64,000 nt of DNA from Wenzhouxiangellaceae bacterium (lineage in GTDB: Bacteria > Pseudomonadota > Gammaproteobacteria > Xanthomonadales > Wenzhouxiangellaceae), in contig JANQPN010000012.1 in NCBI GenBank assembly GCA_028289455.1, positions 1-64,000 of the forward strand, given 5' to 3'. The first letter of the stretch is position 1; every line of letters starts with the position of its first letter. Below the pieces are notes generated by a model. That model had not been told where the DNA came from and ran no database searches. It saw nothing but the letters and a program-made list of their open reading frames with translations. Below, piece after piece: positions 50,862 through 59,432 of this stretch. The position numbers and the translations under genes are program-made.

Positions 50862-51623
50862 CTACTTGCGACGGGTAGGGCCACCGAAGCTGCGACCGGA
50901 CCGTCCGCTGGAGCGGAAACCCCGGGCGCCTCTGAAGCCGCGGCTACTGCCCCGGAACGCACGACCGCTGTGGAATCGCCGGCCTCCATAAAAGCCGCGA
51001 CGATGGCCGTAAAACCCTCGCCCGAAACCAAAACCGTGGCCAAAGCCGAAGCCATACCGTGATCCAAGAAAGAAACGGCTGCGGAAACCATAGGGATAGC
51101 CAAATCCGTTGAAGAAGTATCCGCGTGAGAACGGGTAAAAGAATGGCCCACCGTAAAAGGCATAATTGGGCCCGTATCCGTAGCCATCCAGAGCAAACCG
51201 TTCAGGCCATAGGTACAGTACATCGGTGGCAACGACCGGATAGCGGTATTCGTATTCACCCACTTCGCGGGTTTCCAGATTGTCCACCCGGCCGGTTATG
51301 GTCACTTCACGACCCTGACGGAAAATTTGCGGATCCTGGAAGCCATTCTTGCAGGCAATGAAGCGGCCTTCGCTGGTATCGTCAAAAATAGGCCGGGCCT
51401 GATAATCCAGCTCACGGCCCAGCACTTCTATGCAGGTTTTGTCCTGCTTGGTATTGGTGGCGATGATGGTACCGCCCCAGCGTACCGGTACGCCGACGTT
51501 GGTATCGGAGACAGCCTCAGGTGTAATGCCGGGATAATCTCCGGCCAGCGGTTTCGGGATACTGGCGCAGCCGGTAAAGGCAGCACTGATCATCAATAAG
51601 GCAAGAGGCTTCCAGCTTTGCAT
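50862..51623 (-). CDS. Slp-family outer-membrane lipoprotein with Gly/aromatic/Arg-rich tail
   Basis: A lipoprotein of 253 residues: lipobox FTGC gives Cys19. Residues about 20-145 fit the Slp family (stress-induced outer-membrane lipoprotein): PKPLAGDYPGITPE, VPVRWGGTIIATNTKQDKTC, RGRFIACK-like text and REVTITGRVDNLETREVG, then YRYPVVATDVLYLWP. After that a tail of about 105 residues is made almost only of Gly, Phe, Tyr, Arg and Ser (for example FGFGHGFGFGRGFYGHRRGF). Normal Slp proteins end near where the tail begins. The start at 51623 has AAGGTG upstream. The tail is probably disordered and positively charged. It lies between the BtuF-like and phhB genes. Confidence 0.88.
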   Translation of the reverse strand: MQSWKPLALLMISAAFTGCASIPKPLAGDYPGITPEAVSDTNVGVPVRWGGTIIATNTKQDKTCIEVLGRELDYQARPIFDDTSEGRFIACKNGFQDPQIFRQGREVTITGRVDNLETREVGEYEYRYPVVATDVLYLWPERFALDGYGYGPNYAFYGGPFFYPFSRGYFFNGFGYPYGFRSRFFLGSRYGFGFGHGFGFGRGFYGHRRGFYGGRRFHSGRAFRGSSRGFRGARGFRSSGRSGRSFGGPTRRK

Positions 51624-51689
51624 ATTTGTCACCTTTGGTGGTTATAACCGATCTAAGTAAGACTATCGTTGTAGCTGATGGTTCCGGAA

Positions 51690-52025
51690 TTATGCCTCCA
51701 GCAGCTCATTAACTTTGGCAGCACAGATGAAGTCGTTTTCCGACAGTCCGTCAATTGCATGGGTAGTGAAGGTTACCGCGCAAAAGTTGTAACCGGCAGA
51801 AAAATCCGGATGGTGCATCTCCTGATTGGCGATCCACGCCATTGCATTGATGAATGCCATGGTTTTATAAAAACCCTTGAACTCAAAGCGGCGCTGGATG
51901 GACTTGCCGTCATCCGCCATTTCCCATCCGGCAACCTGTTCAAGCAGTTTTTCGGCAACCAGTGTGCTTAACGGCTGGGTGCCGCCTTCACAGGGGACAC
52001 ATTTTTTTTCAGATAAATCACTCAT
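51690..52025 (-). CDS. phhB: 4a-hydroxytetrahydrobiopterin dehydratase
   Basis: Pterin-4a-carbinolamine dehydratase that recycles the cofactor of phenylalanine hydroxylase. The 111 residues carry the active-site text FKGFYKTMAFINAMAWIA, NQEMHHPDFSAGYNFCAVTF and the end THAIDGLSENDF, with the three His and the Asp of the family. It lies 24 bases downstream of phhA on the same strand, the same order as in Pseudomonas, so the two are cotranscribed. Confidence 0.95.
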   Translation of the reverse strand: MSDLSEKKCVPCEGGTQPLSTLVAEKLLEQVAGWEMADDGKSIQRRFEFKGFYKTMAFINAMAWIANQEMHHPDFSAGYNFCAVTFTTHAIDGLSENDFICAAKVNELLEA

Positions 52026-52049
52026 ATAGAATTCCAGTAACTCCAGCCA

Positions 52050-52841
52050 TCAGGCAGCTTTTGGTTCAAATGTGGGTAAAAACTCGCCCAGTGCACGGGC
52101 TTTACGAATAAGGCTGATCAAATCCACCTTGGCCAGCTCATACATGTCGTGCATATCATGCAGAATGTAATAGACGGGCTGGTAGATATCGATTCTGTAG
52201 GGCGTGCGCAAGGCATCCATCACATCAAACCGGCGGCGCACCGGTATGTCACTCTCGATGGCGTAGACACATTCACCCGGTGATGAATTGATACCCCCGC
52301 CATAGCTTCGGATTCCCTGATGTGAATCCAGCAGACCAAACTCTACGGTGAACCAGTACAGTCTGGCCAGCAAAACCCGGTCCTGCTTGCTGGCATTCAC
52401 GCCGGCCTTGCCGTAGGCTTCGGTGAAGTCGGCAAAAGCGGGCTGTGTCAGCATGGCAGTGTGACCGAAAATCTCATGGAAAATGTCCGGTTCCTGCAGG
52501 TAGTCCATTTCTTCCCGAGAGCGAATGAATGAGGCAGCCGGGAAGCGTCTTTCCGCCAGCAGCCGGAAAAAACGGTCAAAGTTAATCAATGCCGGAACCG
52601 GTTCAACCTGCCAGCCGGTTTTTTCCATCAAAACCTTGGAAACTTCCGCAGGTTGAGGAATCCGGTTCTGCGGAAGATTAAGCATTTCCAGTCCGTCCAG
52701 AAACTCCTGGCAGACTCGGCCCTGGACAATGTCCATTTGCCGGGTGATCAGATCATGCCAAACTGAATGTTCATCTTCTGTGTAATGAATAATGCCATTT
52801 TCGTCGGGTATCTTGGCGGCATATTTGGTGCCTTTTCCCAT
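52050..52841 (-). CDS. phhA: Phenylalanine 4-monooxygenase
   Basis: Tetrahydrobiopterin-dependent hydroxylation of phenylalanine to tyrosine. The 263 residues match the bacterial single-domain enzyme (P. aeruginosa 262). Iron ligands are visible: His122 and His127 in FHEIFGHTAML and Glu167 in WFTVEFGLL. Other family text is GWQVEPVPALINFDRFFRLL, FPAASFIRSREEMDYLQEPD and SSPGECVYAI. There is no regulatory ACT domain, as usual in bacteria. It leads the phhA-phhB unit. No phhR-type regulator is adjacent. Confidence 0.97.
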   Translation of the reverse strand: MGKGTKYAAKIPDENGIIHYTEDEHSVWHDLITRQMDIVQGRVCQEFLDGLEMLNLPQNRIPQPAEVSKVLMEKTGWQVEPVPALINFDRFFRLLAERRFPAASFIRSREEMDYLQEPDIFHEIFGHTAMLTQPAFADFTEAYGKAGVNASKQDRVLLARLYWFTVEFGLLDSHQGIRSYGGGINSSPGECVYAIESDIPVRRRFDVMDALRTPYRIDIYQPVYYILHDMHDMYELAKVDLISLIRKARALGEFLPTFEPKAA

Positions 52842-53029
52842 GTTTATTTACCTATTCAAGAAGTCGTGAGCGGCAATCGACACAGCATTGCCGGAATAGC
52901 CTAAAGTATAGCATTGCTTGAGGCCGGTGTAGCCGCCGTCAACCAAGTATTCGGCTATATAGACATGCCGGTTGCAGGATGTGTTACAAACACAGTTTGA
53001 ACGAAACCATGTAAGGAGTGCTTGAGCTG

Positions 53030-54316
53030 ATGAACTGGCCTCTGAAAGACTGCTGGTATTACCAGTCGATTAAACCGGAAGCACGATTTTCCGGTATGCA
53101 ACTTAATGGTGATCAACAGGCCGGCATTGTGATAATCGGCGGCGGTTTTGCCGGTTTGGCAACCGCTATCGGTCTGGTTGAGCGGGGTTACCGGGATATC
53201 GTTATTCTGGAGTCGGAAACAGTGGGGTACGGTGCTTCCGGCCGCAATGGCGGATTTATCATGGCAGGTTACTCCCTGCCGGAAGCAAAGCTGATTGGTC
53301 AGATGGGTGTGACGGCAGCCCGCAATCTGTATCAATTAACGGTGGCTGCGCAAAGCACGATCAAGCAACGCATTCGGGATTACCAAATTGATTGTGATCT
53401 GGTTGACGGTGGAATTGTGCTGGCAGACTGGTTTAAACGTGAGCACGGTTTGCGGCAGCATCAGACAATGCTGAATGAGCGACTGGGTGCAAATTGGGAA
53501 TATTTAACCCCACAACAGCTAAGCCGATATGTGGTCAGCCAGCGCTATGGTGGTGGACTGCTGGAGCCGGATGGCGCGCATTTTCACCCGTTAAAGTACT
53601 TATACGGCCTGGCCAGACAATTAATTGCTGAAGGAGTGAGGATTTATCATCACAGTCGTGTTGAGGCAATTGACAAAGACGGATCTGACTGGCAGGTCAG
53701 GGTATCTGATGGCCGTTTGATAACCGCGCAGCAAGTGGTTATTTGTGCCGGCGGGTATATCAAGGGGCTGCAGGTTCCGATAGCAACAGCGATATTACCG
53801 ATTGCTACCTATATCATCTCAGCCGGGTTATCCGACGAGCAGCGCGACCGGTATTTGCCGGGTCAGGCGGCGATTTATGACACCCGGTTTGCATTTGACT
53901 ATTACCGTATCGCTGCCGAAAACCAGCTTTTATGGGGTGGGCGGATAGCGGTTAACCAGCCCTCTGCAGCCCGTATTGAACGTTTGCTAAAACGCGATTT
54001 GAATCGGGTTTTTCCGGAATTGTCAGATCTGCAGATAAGTGCTGCCTGGGGCGGCCTGATGGGCTATACACGCCCGCAAATGCCCAGTATTAGCCAGTCT
54101 GAGGATGGTTTATGGCATGCGCTGGGGTTTGGTGGGCATGGCGTTTGCCCGACGACTGTAGCCGGAGAAATTCTAGCTGCTGCATTGACGGGTGACAGCC
54201 GGCAGACCCAATTATTTGAAGCATTCCGGTTACCCAGCGCATATGGCTGGGTCGGGTTACTGGGGGCGCAAAGCTACTACTGGTGGAGGCAATTGCGTGA
54301 CGTCTTACAAGTGTAA
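53030..54316 (+). CDS. FAD-dependent amine/amino-acid oxidoreductase (DAO family)
   Basis: A flavoprotein of 428 residues of the D-amino-acid oxidase/PuuB group. The dinucleotide motif IVIIGGGFAGLATAIGL lies near residue 33, then GASGRNGGFIM, typical of gamma-glutamylputrescine oxidase-like enzymes. Mid text VVICAGGYIKGL and the C-terminal WGGLMGYTRPQMPSI and GFGGHGVCPTTVAGEI complete the fold. The substrate cannot be named; an amine or an amino acid is likely. The ATG at 53030 is used; AGGAG ends 12 bases upstream, a long gap, and a GTG at 53018 is too close to it. The gene stands alone, divergent from phhA. Confidence 0.85.
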   Translation: MNWPLKDCWYYQSIKPEARFSGMQLNGDQQAGIVIIGGGFAGLATAIGLVERGYRDIVILESETVGYGASGRNGGFIMAGYSLPEAKLIGQMGVTAARNLYQLTVAAQSTIKQRIRDYQIDCDLVDGGIVLADWFKREHGLRQHQTMLNERLGANWEYLTPQQLSRYVVSQRYGGGLLEPDGAHFHPLKYLYGLARQLIAEGVRIYHHSRVEAIDKDGSDWQVRVSDGRLITAQQVVICAGGYIKGLQVPIATAILPIATYIISAGLSDEQRDRYLPGQAAIYDTRFAFDYYRIAAENQLLWGGRIAVNQPSAARIERLLKRDLNRVFPELSDLQISAAWGGLMGYTRPQMPSISQSEDGLWHALGFGGHGVCPTTVAGEILAAALTGDSRQTQLFEAFRLPSAYGWVGLLGAQSYYWWRQLRDVLQV

Positions 54317-54669
54317 GAAAATTCTTACAAAAGGTCAGGGTAATTTCCTACGTATCATCAATCAAATATCTGACAGACAAATTTCATATTTATGAGATGA
54401 TAGTCCCACCTGAGCTGGTCAGGTAAGTCTAAGAATATGGGGAATTCTTGACACATAGGTCGGCGGTGTTACCCCCTAACACCGCCGATTTTTAATTTTT
54501 TTCGGTAATCTCACCAAATAATCGGTGCAAATCGTAAGATAAGCATTGAGCATCGTTCTCTAAGGTATTAAAATCTAAAAGATAAATTGCGCTGGTTAAC
54601 TTCGTGTTGCATCTATCAATCAGCGCTTAAGTTATTGATATTCTAATTAACCGTTTAGGAGAACTCGTT
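54317..54669 (+). other. Intergenic region between the FAD oxidoreductase and ndk, with possible small RNA
   Basis: This 353-base stretch has no coding frame I can support. It holds a palindrome (GTAAGAA / TTCTTAC) right after the oxidoreductase stop, two short hairpins (CCTGA / TCAGG near 54409 and AAGAAT / ATTCTT near 54431) and then a very strong terminator at 54461. Consecutive hairpins ending in a terminator look like a small non-coding RNA of about 100 bases. I find no convincing promoter for it (CTGACA at 54370 lacks a well-spaced -10), so it may instead be a processed 3' UTR. The ndk promoter lies after the terminator. Confidence 0.4.
54461..54502 (+). terminator. Strong Rho-independent terminator
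   Basis: Perfect 11-base stem CGGCGGTGTTA / TAACACCGCCG, loop CCCCC, followed by ATTTTTAATTTTTTT. It lies 145 bases after the FAD oxidoreductase stop, with small hairpins between. Confidence 0.92.
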
Positions 54670-55092
54670 TTGACGGAGCAAACACTGTCCATCATCAAAC
54701 CTGATGCTGTGGCCAAAAATGTTATTGGTGAGATTTACACCCGGTTTGAACGCGCAGGTTTGCGTATCGTCGCGGCCAGAATGAAGCACCTTTCAGCCGA
54801 GGAGGCCGGTGGTTTTTACGCAGTGCATAAAGACCGTCCGTTCTACAATGACCTGATTGAATTCATGACCTCAGGCCCGGTAATGATTCAGGTATTGGAA
54901 GGCGAAGATGCCATCAGCCGGAATCGTGAGCTGATGGGCGCAACCAATCCTCAGGAAGCAGCGCCGGGTACCATTCGAGCAGACTTTGCAGAAAGCATTG
55001 ATGCGAATGCCGTACATGGGTCAGATGCCGCAGACACCGCACGCACTGAAATCAGCTATTTCTTTGCACCGTCTGAAATCGCCGGCAGTTGA
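54670..55092 (+). CDS. ndk: Nucleoside diphosphate kinase
   Basis: Balances nucleoside triphosphate pools by phosphate transfer through a histidine. The 140 residues start with a TTG codon: [18 protein letters not shown], with AGGAGA about eight bases upstream and no in-frame ATG that would keep the conserved N-terminus. The active site [12 protein letters not shown] has the phosphorylated His, and [20 protein letters not shown] gives the nucleotide-binding Arg. The end matches the family length (E. coli 143). A start codon of TTG may reduce its expression. It is followed by rlmN, a common neighbour. Confidence 0.96.
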   Translation: MTEQTLSIIKPDAVAKNVIGEIYTRFERAGLRIVAARMKHLSAEEAGGFYAVHKDRPFYNDLIEFMTSGPVMIQVLEGEDAISRNRELMGATNPQEAAPGTIRADFAESIDANAVHGSDAADTARTEISYFFAPSEIAGS

Positions 55093-55117
55093 GAACGGGT
55101 TACCGGCACTGATTGAA

Positions 55118-56227
55118 ATGATGGACACCCCGGTCCGCCAGCAGAACCTGCTTGATCTTGGACCAGCCGCTATGGCGGACTGGTTTGAAAGCATCGGTGA
55201 GCGCGGTTTTCGGGCCCAGCAGCTGTTGAAGTGGATTTATCACCAGGGAGAGCTCGACTTTTCCCGGATGAGCAATCTTAGTCTTAAGTTACGCGAACAG
55301 CTGCAACACCAGGCGAATCTGGAACTGCCGGCCACGCTGAGTCAGCAGACATCCAGAGACGGCACAGTCAAATGGCTGTTTGACGTTGGCCGCGGCAATG
55401 CCATAGAAACCGTTTTTATTCCAGAGCACGGGCGCGGCACGCTGTGTGTGTCATCGCAGGTTGGATGTGCTTTGAACTGTTCATTCTGTGCAACCGGAGC
55501 CCAGGGTTTTAACCGGAATTTGAGCACCTCGGAAATTATCGGCCAGGTGTGGCAGGCGGCCAAGGCGCTTGGGCATGAGCGAAACGGCGAACGTAAGATC
55601 ACCAATGTGGTCATGATGGGCATGGGTGAGCCGTTACTGAACCTGGATGCAGTATTACCCGCTTTGCAGCTGATGCGTGATGACCTGGGCTATGGTCTGG
55701 CCAGCCGTCGGGTTACAGTCAGTACGGCAGGTTTGATTCCAGGTATTGATGAACTTAACAAACAGCTGGATGTAGCGCTTGCGGTATCTTTGCATGCTCC
55801 AGTGGATGAACTGCGCAATGAGCTGGTGCCACTGAATAAGAAATACCCGATTGCCGAACTCATCGCCGCCTGCAACCGGTTTGTTCAGGGTAAACACAAA
55901 CGCTCGATTACCTTTGAATATACGCTCATCGATGGTGTCAATGATCATCCTGAGCATGCCCGTAAATTGATCAAGCTGCTGCGTCAGGTACCAAGTAAAT
56001 TAAACCTGATCCCGTTCAACCCGTTTCCGGGCACGACGTATCGTTGCTCAACACCTGAAAGGATTGATCGTTTTCAGCAGATCATCATGCAGGGAAATAT
56101 CATTGCGACAGTCAGAAAGACGCGTGGTGATGATATTGACGCTGCCTGCGGCCAGTTGGCCGGTGATTTCAGCGACCGCACCCGCCGGCGCGAGCGCATC
56201 CAGATGCAATGGCAGGCCAGCGTATGA
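55118..56227 (+). CDS. rlmN: Dual-specificity 23S rRNA / tRNA adenine-C2 methyltransferase
   Basis: Radical-SAM enzyme that methylates A2503 of 23S rRNA and A37 of some tRNAs. The 369 residues contain the radical motif CALNCSFCATGAQGFNRNLS, MMGMGEPLLNLDAVLPAL, RRVTVSTAGL, LAVSLHAPVDELRNELVPLN, FEYTLIDGVND and NLIPFNPFPG. The C-terminal TRGDDIDAACGQLAG has the methyl-carrying Cys. The start codon is uncertain: two ATGs in a row at 55118 without a clear ribosome site are chosen by family length. Its stop overlaps the pilW ATG. Confidence 0.95.
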   Translation: MMDTPVRQQNLLDLGPAAMADWFESIGERGFRAQQLLKWIYHQGELDFSRMSNLSLKLREQLQHQANLELPATLSQQTSRDGTVKWLFDVGRGNAIETVFIPEHGRGTLCVSSQVGCALNCSFCATGAQGFNRNLSTSEIIGQVWQAAKALGHERNGERKITNVVMMGMGEPLLNLDAVLPALQLMRDDLGYGLASRRVTVSTAGLIPGIDELNKQLDVALAVSLHAPVDELRNELVPLNKKYPIAELIAACNRFVQGKHKRSITFEYTLIDGVNDHPEHARKLIKLLRQVPSKLNLIPFNPFPGTTYRCSTPERIDRFQQIIMQGNIIATVRKTRGDDIDAACGQLAGDFSDRTRRRERIQMQWQASV

Positions 56228-57000
56228 ATCGTATCCGTTTCGGTAATATCCTGGTGATACTCAGTGTGTTGCTGATAGCCGGTTGCAGCACTACCGGTGG
56301 CAGCAGTCAGTCATCATTGGATGCGCGCCGCACTGAAGCCGCGCGAGTCAATACCGAACTGGGTGCCGGTTACCTTCGCCGGGGGAACTTTGAGCTGGCA
56401 TTGGAGAAGCTTCAAAGAGCTCTGCAGTTCGATTCCGATTATGTGGTCGCATTGAGTACCATGGCGGTGTTGAATGAACAGCTTGGCGATACTGAAGAAG
56501 CGGAAAAGTTTCATAAGCGGGCCATTAAAGTAGCACCGAATGATGCCAGCACACAGAATAACTATGGTGCTTTCCTATGCAAAACAGGCCGCTATCGTGA
56601 GGCTGAAGATTATTTTGTGAAAGCAGCCAGCAATGCTTTTTACCAGACACCTGAAGTGGCGCTGGCCAATGCCGGTCTGTGTGTGGCGCGTCTGGACGAC
56701 TGGGATGCTGCAGAGCAGCATCTGCGCGATGCCATCCAGTTTCGTCCGGATTACCCGGATGCACTATTTGCATTATCAGAGATTAAGTACCGGCAACAGG
56801 ATTACCTCACTGCACGTGCCTTTCTGCAACGTTATGAGGCAGGTGCATCACCTTCTGCTGAGAGCTTGTTATTGGGCTATCGAATAGAACAATCATTACA
56901 GCAGCCGGATCAGGCTGCAGAATATGCCCGGCAACTACAGCAGCTATTCCCCAATACCGCGCAAGCGACGGAACTAGAAAATGACGAACCAGCAAGTTGA
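56224..57000 (+). CDS. pilW: Type IV pilus biogenesis lipoprotein
   Basis: TPR lipoprotein (PilF in Pseudomonas, PilW in Neisseria) that helps the secretin PilQ assemble in the outer membrane. The 258 residues have the lipobox LIAGC (Cys21), then about six TPR repeats: AARVNTELGAGYLRRGNFEL, ALEKLQRALQFDSDYVVA, EKFHKRAIKVAPNDASTQNN, GAFLCKTGRYREAEDYFVKA and so on. Gene order rlmN-pilW-rodZ-hisS supports it. The ATG overlaps the rlmN stop by four bases, and its end overlaps rodZ by 20 bases. Confidence 0.93.
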   Translation: MNRIRFGNILVILSVLLIAGCSTTGGSSQSSLDARRTEAARVNTELGAGYLRRGNFELALEKLQRALQFDSDYVVALSTMAVLNEQLGDTEEAEKFHKRAIKVAPNDASTQNNYGAFLCKTGRYREAEDYFVKAASNAFYQTPEVALANAGLCVARLDDWDAAEQHLRDAIQFRPDYPDALFALSEIKYRQQDYLTARAFLQRYEAGASPSAESLLLGYRIEQSLQQPDQAAEYARQLQQLFPNTAQATELENDEPAS

Positions 57001-57958
57001 ACAGCCCGCACCTTCAATAGGGATGCAATTACGTGCGGCCCGTGAGCAACAGGGATTAACGCACAAGGAAGTAGGCCGGCAGTTAAAGTTGCCAGCCAGT
57101 TTGATTGAGGCGCTCGAGGATGATCGAACTGATGATATTGCACCGGTTTACCTGAATGGTTACCTGCGCAGTTACAGCCGGTTACTGCAGCTCGATGTTC
57201 AGGGTATGAACAGCACTGTGGTCAATGCCGGCAGTGTGCCGGAACTGCAGCTGGCTTTACCGGCAGGCCGGGGTTATACCTGGTTGGAGCATGCCGGCAA
57301 AGTGGCCGGTTATCTGGTGGTTACCGCCTTTGTGGTGGCGCCTTTGGTATGGTGGTTTACCCAGGGGGCGGTGCGCTTATCATTTGATGAGAGTCTGGTA
57401 TCGGCTAATCAGGATGTGCCGCTGTCAATTAATGCTCAGGCATCCGGGGACAATCAGAATGAATCTGGCGCAGCTGACCAGGCAAACGAGGACACGCCGG
57501 CGGAAGATGCGCATTTACAGGCATCTGCTGCACCATTTATTGCATTGCGCAACACCGAAACACAACCTGTGCCGGCCGAGCCGATGCAGGATGATGTCGT
57601 CATGGATGATGTTGAACAGTCTATAGACTCGAGTATCGCTGACGACGGGCAGGTTGAGGAACAGCCTGAAGCAGCGGTCGGTATGGATCAGCTGCGCCTG
57701 CATATGCTGAATGATTCCTGGGTGGAAATCACTGATGCGGACGGCGAACGCCTGGAATATGATTTGCTCAGTGCCGGCAGGGTTAGGGCATACGCTGGCA
57801 AAGCGCCATTCAGGTTACTGTTTGGGCGGGCTTCTGCGGTTGAGTTGTATCTGAATGATGAATACATTGATATGAGTCCTTATACGCGCGGAAATGTAGC
57901 CAATACAACGCTGGCCAGCAATCGCCCGGTAATTGAAGAAGCATTAACCGACGAATAA
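56981..57958 (+). CDS. rodZ: RodZ-like cytoskeletal protein with helix-turn-helix domain
   Basis: Bitopic inner-membrane protein that links MreB to the elongation machinery. The 325 residues show an N-terminal helix-turn-helix (IGMQLRAAREQQGLTHKEVG, LKLPASLIEALEDD), the conserved PVYLNGYLRSYSRLLQLD, and a membrane span near residues 105-125 (VAGYLVVTAFVVAPLVWWF). A long acidic disordered linker follows (many Glu, Asp, Gln), then a C-terminal periplasmic DUF4115 domain (HMLNDSWVEITDADGERLEY). It overlaps pilW by 20 bases. In many relatives ispG follows; here hisS does. Confidence 0.93.
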   Translation: MTNQQVEQPAPSIGMQLRAAREQQGLTHKEVGRQLKLPASLIEALEDDRTDDIAPVYLNGYLRSYSRLLQLDVQGMNSTVVNAGSVPELQLALPAGRGYTWLEHAGKVAGYLVVTAFVVAPLVWWFTQGAVRLSFDESLVSANQDVPLSINAQASGDNQNESGAADQANEDTPAEDAHLQASAAPFIALRNTETQPVPAEPMQDDVVMDDVEQSIDSSIADDGQVEEQPEAAVGMDQLRLHMLNDSWVEITDADGERLEYDLLSAGRVRAYAGKAPFRLLFGRASAVELYLNDEYIDMSPYTRGNVANTTLASNRPVIEEALTDE

Positions 57959-58056
57959 CAACCAGGCGGATATGCTTGCCTGCAGAATCATCAGTTTCTG
58001 TAGGGCAAATAACTGAATATCACCGGTCAACGGTGGTTCTCGCTAGCAGGTAATAC

Positions 58057-59331
58057 ATGTCAGAAAAAATCCAGAGTCTGCGCGGCATGCCGGACATTCT
58101 GCCCGTGGATGCGCCGTTATGGCAGTTTCTTGAACAGACTGCAGCCGCAGTACTATCCAGTTACGGTTATGCCTATATCAGTACGCCTCTGCTGGAACCT
58201 ACGGCGCTGTTCACACGTTCAATAGGCGCAGCTACCGACATCATTGAAAAGGAAATGTACAGTTTTGACGACCGCAATGGTGAAAGCGTAAGCCTGCGGC
58301 CGGAAGGAACCGCCAGTGTTGTGCGTGCGATGCTGCAACATGGTCTGTTGCAGACACCCGGGCAGAAGGTATGGTATCAGGGGCCCATGTTCCGTTACGA
58401 GAAACCGCAGCGTGGCCGCAGTCGGCAGTTTCACCAGATCGGCGCTGAAGTATTCGGATTGCCGGGGCCTGATATTGATGCCGAGCTGCTGGCCATGTCA
58501 GCCAGACTCTGGGAGTCTTTGGGTATTGCGGGCAGCGTTCGGCTGGAACTGAACAGTCTGGGCAGTCCTTTAGAGCGACAGCAGTACCGGCAGCACCTGC
58601 ATGACTGGTTGAAGCAGCATGAATCGGATTTGGATGATGACAGCCGTAGAAGGCTGGATACCAATCCGATGCGCATTCTGGACAGTAAAAATCCGGATAT
58701 GCAGTCATTGATTGAGGCGGCACCCAAGTTGTTTGAGCACTTGGGAGATGAAAGCCGGCAGCATTTTGAACAGTTGACTGCAATATTGGATGCCATGCAG
58801 ATACCCTGGCAGCACAATCAGCGACTGGTGCGCGGTCTGGACTACTATACGCATACTGTATTCGAATGGGTTACCGATGAACTCGGAGCACAGGGGACAG
58901 TTTGCGCCGGCGGCCGTTACGATGGGCTGGTGGAACTGCATGGCGGTCCGGCGATTCCGGGTATCGGGTTTGCCATGGGAGAGGAACGACTGGTGGCGCT
59001 ACTGCAACAACAGCAGGAGGATTTTTCACAGCAACCCCATGTTTATCTGATTATCGCTGACCAGTCATTGCAGCAGCAGGCGCTTGTTCTTAGCGAACAA
59101 TTGCGCCGGGAGCACCCGTCATTACGGCTGCGCGCCAATATGGGTGGCGGCAGCATGCGTGCTCAATTCAAACGTGCCGACCGTTCGCAGGCTCAGCTGG
59201 CTCTGATACTGGGTACGGATGAGTGGGCAGCCGGTGAAATTACGGTGAAGTGGCTGCGCAGCGAACAGAATCAGGTAGCAGTGCCGCTGTCACAGTTGGG
59301 GAACTGGTTACAGCAGAATTTAACCGATTGA
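58057..59331 (+). CDS. hisS: Histidyl-tRNA synthetase
   Basis: Class II aminoacyl-tRNA synthetase that loads histidine. The 424 residues (E. coli 424) contain the class II motif 1 text (IISTPLLEPTALFTRSIG-like, with YAYISTPLLEPT), motif 2 GPMFRYEKPQRGRSRQFHQI, the histidine-specific loop LVRGLDYYTHTVFEW and AGGRYDGLVELHGG, and motif 3 GIGFAMGEERLVALL. The C-terminal anticodon-binding domain follows from about residue 325. It begins 98 bases after rodZ, a gap large enough for its own promoter. The following yfgM-bamB-der order is the usual one. Confidence 0.98.
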   Translation: MSEKIQSLRGMPDILPVDAPLWQFLEQTAAAVLSSYGYAYISTPLLEPTALFTRSIGAATDIIEKEMYSFDDRNGESVSLRPEGTASVVRAMLQHGLLQTPGQKVWYQGPMFRYEKPQRGRSRQFHQIGAEVFGLPGPDIDAELLAMSARLWESLGIAGSVRLELNSLGSPLERQQYRQHLHDWLKQHESDLDDDSRRRLDTNPMRILDSKNPDMQSLIEAAPKLFEHLGDESRQHFEQLTAILDAMQIPWQHNQRLVRGLDYYTHTVFEWVTDELGAQGTVCAGGRYDGLVELHGGPAIPGIGFAMGEERLVALLQQQQEDFSQQPHVYLIIADQSLQQQALVLSEQLRREHPSLRLRANMGGGSMRAQFKRADRSQAQLALILGTDEWAAGEITVKWLRSEQNQVAVPLSQLGNWLQQNLTD

Positions 59332-59364
59332 ATACTTTTTTGGGTCAGAATGAAACAAAAGCAC

Positions 59365-59393
59365 TTGGACTTGATCTGATTACAAATCATAAT
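59365..59393 (+). promoter_or_regulatory. Candidate sigma70 promoter for yfgM-bamB-der
   Basis: TTGGAC (59365-59370), 17-base spacer, CATAAT (59388-59393), 39 bases before the yfgM start. Four or five of six bases match at each element with ideal spacing. It would give the bamB-containing operon expression independent of hisS. Confidence 0.45.
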
Positions 59394-59432
59394 ACCCAGT
59401 TAGCTATTTATTTATAACAGGAGCATGCCGGC

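Noticed and set aside
54365..54460. Region before ndk as 6S RNA or tmRNA
   Set aside because: I could not see the long central bubble of 6S RNA or the tag frame and tRNA-like ends of tmRNA.
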